Shown piece by piece: positions 6,101 through 6,558 of a stretch of 6,558 nt of DNA (within the stretch, counting starts at the first letter, position 1; each line of letters opens with the position of its first letter). The DNA comes from Thermoflexales bacterium (GTDB lineage Bacteria > Chloroflexota > Anaerolineae > Fen-1058). The stretch spans positions 1-6,558 of the forward strand of contig JAUQXD010000520.1 in the NCBI GenBank assembly GCA_030834835.1, given 5' to 3'. A program made the position numbers and the translations under genes. Below the pieces are notes generated by a model. It saw only the letters and a list, made by a program, of their open reading frames with translations. It did no database searches and was not told the DNA's origin.

Positions 6101-6558
6101 ACCAGTCCGCCCGTCAGCCAGCCGATGACGCCGCCCGCGATCAGCAGGATGGGCAGCACGCGCACAAAGCTATAGACGAAGATGCGCTGCAAGAAGATGT
6201 TGACGTAGCTGTCCGGCGGGGTCGCAGCATCCAGTCGGGCGGGAAACGAAAACAGCGGAACGGTCGCCTGCCACGCATTCGCGGGCGACACCACCACGAG
6301 GAACACCACGACGGCGGCAAGGAGACCGCTGAGCAACCCGGCCTGCGACCCCACGCGCCAGCTGGTCGCTTTGAGGCGCAGCGCGGGATAGATGCCCGTC
6401 AACAGCACGGCCACAATCAATACGACACCTGATAAAACCAGGTTCACCGCCGACGTGCGATTGACGCCGGTCGCGCCAAAGCCGGTCGGATTCTCGCGGA
6501 ACACCACCAACACCAGCGTCGGATAGATCAACCCGAGGCTGGTGAGTAAGCCGGTGAT
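3118..6558 (-). CDS. Polytopic membrane protein with C-terminal STAND/AAA-type ATPase and winged helix (5' end cut by window)
   Basis: I do not recognise a named gene. The frame is open to the window edge, so the true start lies outside; 1146 residues are visible. Residue 1 below is the TTG at 6531. Residues 1-361 hold about eight hydrophobic segments (near 1-10, 30-50, 63-82, 119-145, 181-203, 238-257, 266-287, 319-361). Residues 365-650 are helical, with charged, possibly coiled-coil stretches near 495-530 and 590-645. Residues 655-752 look like an Ig-like beta-sandwich (LAVTLTVNNSGLNIAEQVRL). The ATPase begins at LFVGR (776-780). Walker A is GQRRTGKT (804-811), Walker B is LLLMFDEFEEL (901-911, Asp906/Glu907), a sensor-like FVFAGT follows (940-945), and the STAND-type SGGHP motif is at 1002-1006. 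A winged-helix-like end spans about 1050-1130. The likely role is a membrane-tethered, ATP-switched sensor or scaffold; the signal and output are unknown. It ends in its own terminator. Confidence 0.85.
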   Translation of the reverse strand: MTGLLTSLGLIYPTLVLVVFRENPTGFGATGVNRTSAVNLVLSGVVLIVAVLLTGIYPALRLKATSWRVGSQAGLLSGLLAAVVVFLVVVSPANAWQATVPLFSFPARLDAATPPDSYVNIFLQRIFVYSFVRVLPILLIAGGVIGWLTGGLVGALRREERQPEPVLIDLIDERRGARKWFGRNDDTARAGLIAGVLCGGLIVLASLSTAASDLAAQAPRMGLLVRNALSGVPGAEPFINNSLGDSLSPFVVITLIGFGGLAVLLVHDPARRYASRIGAATIAGGFMGLAVFFNIQRVINLTIGLGRYVDFGLIPAESLVEILPWFSSPIVIAGMFFLAPLGMALLVVGALMTAGAAQGTLYGIFASIVMRRPVDRAAAVRLQLREAPDQFLPQIYTLYNTRADAARILPHLAFDLRRRQPDMARVIAAHHVASTDDERAVEAVPVIHAALKTQTQWRWQAELGALYRVLDAGLKARTVEQIADIEPLPEAQTSSLPPTLSRTSEAVTRVLIELRKLERVDDVNSKLIFLNNSLDAIRAGKRQADAMHSGHLPPHEDWAPVAEIWRNDPQLQAVNLKFKAVKDVNDLMPALRELGKVDWRRNIDATIRRSKEIDRLANRSLATAAPYPEAATLRQMLDQWQGLVMERVKDLQGRAALVSTIKTRQLSFAPSLAVTLTVNNSGLNIAEQVRLRLVDGEGYRVLDGGQQAIDLLTAGSARDLEVTIEPLTRDRVRLQWQIIYDDAVDDDRTVEFADVIELAADTQRPFVRIFPIPYVTGMPLKTDHLFVGRADVFAYIQEHLFGAYQNNVIVLHGQRRTGKTSILYRLKKVLVDTHICVLVDMQGKAARGTLDFLYSLADDIVYALDDHDIAVSLPARSDFAESPEFVFRSRFLRSVAEALPVGANGQPKHLLLMFDEFEELQKRVQDGKLEPEIFPFLRNLMQHEECLDFVFAGTHKLEELGAEYWSILFNIASYKKITFLTPDDARRLITEPVAPHLEYDPMAIERITAVSGGHPYFTQVICHELVAYHNETQRSYITANEVEDVLDRIVERGEAHFKFIWAEASPIERSVLLALADLLETDETVGVDPVQALLDKRAIDLNGTPLIKVLDDLEMGDILTRSGPRSNLYRFKIDLIRRWIYATRPN

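Overview
The window looks like chromosomal DNA from a GC-rich, free-living bacterium. A member of the Chloroflexota (Chloroflexus/Roseiflexus/Herpetosiphon-like) is my best guess. The guess rests on the gene types (a very large membrane-anchored STAND-like ATPase, a THEP1-type NTPase, a PerM/AI-2E permease) and on heavy use of the hexamer CGATCG. No rRNA or other marker gene is present, so the taxonomic call is inference only. The largest gene and the left-hand hydrolase are both cut by the window edges.

Layout. Positions 1-1638 (minus strand) hold a two-gene operon: an AI-2E/PerM-family permease followed, with an 8-nt start/stop overlap, by an alpha/beta hydrolase whose C-terminal part lies outside the window. 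Positions 1639-1797 are a divergent intergenic region with eight tandem degenerate heptamers, a 7-bp hairpin and an extended -10 promoter pointing right. Positions 1798-2328 (plus) encode a THEP1-like P-loop NTPase whose Walker B acidic pair is altered. Positions 2365-3047 (plus) encode a type II toxin-antitoxin pair: a ribbon-helix-helix antitoxin with an unusual basic N-terminal tail, and a PemK/MazF endoribonuclease coupled by TAATG. A strong intrinsic terminator at 3061-3092 serves the gene that arrives from the right. Positions 3118-6558 (minus) are one huge gene for a polytopic membrane protein with a long helical linker, a beta-sandwich domain, a STAND/AAA-type ATPase and a C-terminal winged helix.

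How the genes may work together. The permease and hydrolase are probably co-translated, with no pathway evident. The toxin-antitoxin pair is a self-contained module. Its lower GC content and lack of CGATCG set it apart from its neighbours and suggest later acquisition. The membrane STAND-like protein is the least ordinary item: its ATPase lies next to the C-terminus with no C-terminal sensor repeats, so sensing is more likely through the membrane and linker half. Whether it has any functional link to the neighbouring toxin-antitoxin pair cannot be decided from sequence alone.
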